Shown piece after piece: positions 6,642 to 8,816 of a stretch of 8,816 nt of DNA (positions within the stretch are counted from its first letter, which is position 1; every line of letters starts with the position of its first letter). The translations under genes were made by a program, and so were the position numbers. The notes under the pieces were generated by a model that had not been told where the DNA came from, did no database searches, and was given only the letters and a program-made list of their open reading frames with translations. Source of the stretch: Hyphomicrobiales bacterium (GTDB taxonomy: Bacteria > Pseudomonadota > Alphaproteobacteria > Rhizobiales > Beijerinckiaceae); the NCBI GenBank assembly GCA_027489835.1, contig JAIXZF010000141.1, forward strand, positions 1-8,816, in the 5' to 3' direction.

Positions 6642-6647
6642 GCGACC

Positions 6648-7037
6648 TCAGTTCTTCTGGATCAAATCCCATTTGTTGCCACATAGGTCTTCGAAGACCG
6701 CGACGGTGCCGTAAGGCTCGTGCCGCGGATCTTCGAGGAATCTGACGCCGCGCTCGGTCATGGACCGGTGCGACGCCGCAAAGTCATCGACCTCGAGGAA
6801 CAGGAAGACCCGCCCGCCCGCCTGACGTCCGACCGCCGCTTTCTGTTCGGCATTGGCTGCGCGGGCCAGCAGCAGGTTCATCGGCGATCCAAGGGCTGGC
6901 GAAACGACCACCCAGCGTTTGCCGTCCGGCAGCGGGGAATCGTCGACAAGCTGGAAGCGCAGCTTGTCGGTGAAGAAGCCGATGGCCTCGTCGTAGTCAT
7001 GGACCACCAGCGTCACGAGGCCGAGGCGGCTTGCCAT
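6648..7037 (-). CDS. VOC (glyoxalase/bleomycin-resistance fold) protein, 129 aa
   Basis: This is a small cytoplasmic protein with two beta-alpha-beta-beta-beta modules: VTLVVHDYDEAIGFFTDKL opens the first (8-26) and VFLFLEVDDFAASHRSMTERG the second (77-97). It closes with the EPYGTVAVFEDLCGNKWDL stretch (107-125) typical of this VOC subgroup. The strand positions that usually hold the metal-binding His appear to be Leu7 and Phe78, and the final acidic position is Asp124 rather than Glu. Metal-dependent glyoxalase activity is therefore doubtful and ligand binding is an alternative; this rests on alignment by eye. The ATG follows the ferric-iron permease stop by 1 nt (TGA-C-ATG), so it is the last gene of that operon and probably translated by coupling. 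Substrate and role are unknown. Confidence 0.8.
   Translation of the reverse strand: MASRLGLVTLVVHDYDEAIGFFTDKLRFQLVDDSPLPDGKRWVVVSPALGSPMNLLLARAANAEQKAAVGRQAGGRVFLFLEVDDFAASHRSMTERGVRFLEDPRHEPYGTVAVFEDLCGNKWDLIQKN
6686..6699. repeat. 14-nt perfect palindrome inside the VOC gene, just past scoB
   Basis: GGTCTTCGAAGACC reads the same on both strands and lies 44 nt past the scoB stop. It could fold into a five-pair hairpin with loop TCGA in the scoAB transcript. On the other strand it encodes part of the conserved VFEDLCG segment, so the protein sequence alone may explain it. No T-run follows on either strand. Confidence 0.3.
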
Positions 7038-7038
7038 G

Positions 7039-8757
7039 TCAACTCTGCGCCTGCCGCATCGCCCGCGTCAGCAGCAGCACGGGCACGATCCCGATCGCCA
7101 CGATGGTGAGCGCAGCCGTGGACGATTGCGCCAGCCGCTCGTCGGATGCGAGCTGGTAGACCCTGACCGCGAGCGTGTCGAAGTTGAACGGCCTGACGAT
7201 CAGCGTCGCCGGCAGCTCCTTCATCACGTCCACGAAGACGACGAGCGCCGCCGTCAGCAGGGAGCGCCTGAGCATCGGCAGGTGCACGCGCTTGGCCACG
7301 CCGCCCTGCGTCGAGCCCAGCGTGCGCGCCGCATGGTCGATGTTGAGCCCGATGCGCGCATAGCCCGCCTCCATGCCGCCGGTCGCGATGGCGAGGAAGC
7401 GCACGACGTAGGCGAACATCAGGGCAACCAGCGTCCCGCTCAGCAAAAGCCCCGTCGAGATGCCGAACGCGCCGCGCATGGCTGAATCCAGCGCATTGTC
7501 GAAGGCGCCGAGCGGCAGCAACACGCCGACGGCGATCACCGTGCCCGGAATGGCGTAGCCCAGCGTCGCGAAGCGCACGGCGCCGCGCGCGAGGTCGGAT
7601 CGCGTCGTCCGCAGCGCATAGGCCAGGAGCGCGCCTGCCGCTACGATGATGACCGAGGCCGACAGCGCGAGGATGAAGGAGTTGGCGGCGTAGCCCAGGA
7701 ACCGCGCGCCGAAGAACGGGTCCCCGCCGCGCGCGTGGAGCCGCAGCAGGATCAGGACCGGAACGACGAAGCCGAGGATGACGGGCAGGGCGCAGGCGCC
7801 CAGTGCCGCGTGCCGTCGCCAGCCGGTCAGGAGCTTGGCGCCGAGGATGCGCTCGCGGCGCGTCGTCCGGCCATAGCGCCTGGCGCCGCGCGCCTGATGC
7901 TCGATCGCTACCAGCGCAAGCACGAAGACCATCAGCCCGACCGAGAGCTGGGCCGCCGCGATGCGGTCTCCCATGCCGAACCAGGTGCGGTAGATGATGG
8001 TCGTGAAGGTGTTGATGCCGAAATATTGCACGGTGCCGAAATCGGCCAGCGCTTCCATCAGCGCCAGCGCCGTGCCGGCCGCAATGGCGGGGCGCGCCAG
8101 CGGCAGCGCGATGCGGCGGAAGCTTTCGCCCATGCCGCCGCCCAGCGTGCGCGAGGCCTCCATGATGCAGGCGGACTGCTCGACGAAGGCCGTCCGCGCC
8201 AGCATGTAGACGTAAGGGTAGAGCACCAGCGTCAGCATCAGACTGACGCCCCACACGCCGTGGATGTCGGGAAACCAGTAATCCGCCTTCGACCAGCCGA
8301 AAGCCTCGCGCAGCGCGCTCTGCACCGGGCCGGCAAAGGCCAGCGCGTCGGTGTAGGCATAGCCGATGATGTAGGCCGGCATCGCCATGGGCAGCAGCAG
8401 CAGCCATTGCAGCACCTGCGAACCTGGAAAGCGGAAGGCCGTCACCAGCCATGCGGTGCTGACGCCGAGCGCGGCGCAGCCCACGCCCACCAGTGCCATC
8501 AGGCCGAGCGTGTTCATCGCCGCCTCGGGCAGGATCGTCCGGCCAAGATGGGCGAGGCTGCCCTGATCGGCTTGCGTCAGGGTCAGCAGCAGCCCGATCA
8601 GCGGCAGCGCCACGATGAGAGCGAGCGCCAGCGCCGCCGCGGTCAGCGGCGTGAGGCCGCGCCGCAGCCGCGCGACGAAGCCCGGCCGCGCGAGGGTGTG
8701 GCCGGGCCTGATCGGGATGTCCGTGGCCTGAAGCGGCCGCGCAGCCTCAAACGCCAT
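7039..8757 (-). CDS. fbpB: ferric iron ABC transporter permease, fused two-domain FbpB/AfuB type
   Basis: This inner-membrane protein of 572 residues contains two homologous permease halves, the arrangement used by Fe(III) importers such as FbpB, SfuB and AfuB (usually about 500-700 residues). About twelve hydrophobic spans can be seen. Each half has its own coupling loop: EASRTLGGGMGESFRRIALP at 200-219 and IDHAARTLGSTQGGVAKRVHLP-type at 473-494, both with the conserved Gly. The segment DVMKELPATLIVRPFNFDTL (510-529), followed by VYQLASDERL (533-542), is characteristic of ferric-iron permeases and argues against the similarly fused thiamine permease ThiP. The ATG at 8757 is 3 nt after the stop of the binding-protein gene, so both belong to one operon; the VOC gene follows 1 nt after its own stop. 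The ATPase (FbpC) is not in the window. Regulation by an iron sensor is likely, but its site would lie upstream of the window edge. Confidence 0.88.
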   Translation of the reverse strand: MAFEAARPLQATDIPIRPGHTLARPGFVARLRRGLTPLTAAALALALIVALPLIGLLLTLTQADQGSLAHLGRTILPEAAMNTLGLMALVGVGCAALGVSTAWLVTAFRFPGSQVLQWLLLLPMAMPAYIIGYAYTDALAFAGPVQSALREAFGWSKADYWFPDIHGVWGVSLMLTLVLYPYVYMLARTAFVEQSACIMEASRTLGGGMGESFRRIALPLARPAIAAGTALALMEALADFGTVQYFGINTFTTIIYRTWFGMGDRIAAAQLSVGLMVFVLALVAIEHQARGARRYGRTTRRERILGAKLLTGWRRHAALGACALPVILGFVVPVLILLRLHARGGDPFFGARFLGYAANSFILALSASVIIVAAGALLAYALRTTRSDLARGAVRFATLGYAIPGTVIAVGVLLPLGAFDNALDSAMRGAFGISTGLLLSGTLVALMFAYVVRFLAIATGGMEAGYARIGLNIDHAARTLGSTQGGVAKRVHLPMLRRSLLTAALVVFVDVMKELPATLIVRPFNFDTLAVRVYQLASDERLAQSSTAALTIVAIGIVPVLLLTRAMRQAQS

Positions 8758-8760
8758 GCG

Positions 8761-8816
8761 TCACTTCCATCCGGCGCGATCCATGATCTGCAGCGCCTGG
8801 GCGTTGTTGCGGGCGA
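8761..8816 (-). CDS. C-terminus of Fe(III) ABC transporter periplasmic binding protein (5' part beyond window)
   Basis: Only the last 17 codons are visible: ARNNAQALQIMDRAGWK, then TGA at 8763-8761. An ending of the type NN-x-A-x-x-x-MD-x-AGWK is, as I recall, common in FbpA/IdiA-type iron-binding proteins, and its position directly before an FbpB-type permease supports that. The full protein would capture Fe3+ in the periplasm and deliver it to the permease. It is separated from fbpB by 3 nt, so it is the upstream member of the same operon. The identity rests on a short tail plus context. Confidence 0.7.
   Translation of the reverse strand, partial: ARNNAQALQIMDRAGWK

Noticed and set aside
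5177..6745. 522-codon + strand frame spanning scoA and scoB
   Set aside because: It runs through both clear CoA-transferase genes in another frame and is Arg-rich low-complexity sequence. Shadow frame, not a fusion protein.
7013..8452. 479-codon - strand frame overlapping fbpB
   Set aside because: It lies out of frame with the well-supported two-domain permease and is Arg/Ala/His/Gly rich without membrane spans. Shadow frame.
1..8816. CRISPR array, tRNA/rRNA genes, insertion sequences, phage or toxin-antitoxin modules
   Set aside because: Read on both strands, I saw no regularly spaced repeats, no transposase or integrase motifs, no terminal inverted repeats and no RNA-gene hallmarks. Base composition and codon bias look uniform throughout, with no sign of recent transfer.

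Overview
The window is dense, GC-rich, strongly GC3-biased chromosomal DNA. Tight ATGA overlaps, rhizobial-type polyamine and ferric-iron ABC transporters and SCOT-type ketone-body genes all point to an alphaproteobacterium, most likely of the Hyphomicrobiales. That placement is inference from gene content; no rRNA, tRNA or marker gene is present to settle it.

Layout from left to right. Positions 1-234 (+) hold the last codons of an unidentified gene, then a 59-residue single-pass membrane protein that I do not recognise. Positions 315-3180 (+) are a three-gene ABC importer operon of the putrescine/spermidine type: ATPase potG and permeases potH and potI, each pair joined by an ATGA overlap. 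No solute-binding protein is visible beside them. Positions 3185-4957 (-) hold an AsmA-family envelope protein that converges on potI with only 4 nt between the stop codons. Positions 4958-5240 are the one sizeable non-coding stretch, a divergent region with an 8-bp perfect stem-loop and a tandem TTGACC/TTGACA motif. Positions 5241-6641 (+) are scoA-scoB, the two subunits of succinyl-CoA:3-ketoacid CoA-transferase. Positions 6648-8816 (-) are the end of a ferric-iron uptake operon read right to left: the C-terminus of a periplasmic Fe(III)-binding protein, a fused two-domain FbpB-type permease, and a small VOC (glyoxalase-fold) protein that starts 1 nt after the permease stop codon.

The genes form four independent units: polyamine import, an envelope/lipid-related AsmA protein, ketone-body or polyhydroxybutyrate-linked acetoacetate activation, and ferric iron import. 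Both convergent junctions (4 and 6 nt) are too short for a separate terminator, so transcripts probably end inside the opposing gene; a short palindrome lies just past each + strand stop.

I do not see a new defence, mobile or biosynthetic system here. The points worth a second look are the unidentified small membrane protein, the VOC gene locked onto the iron permease (and apparently lacking the usual metal ligands), the stem-loop ahead of scoA, and the missing polyamine-binding protein.
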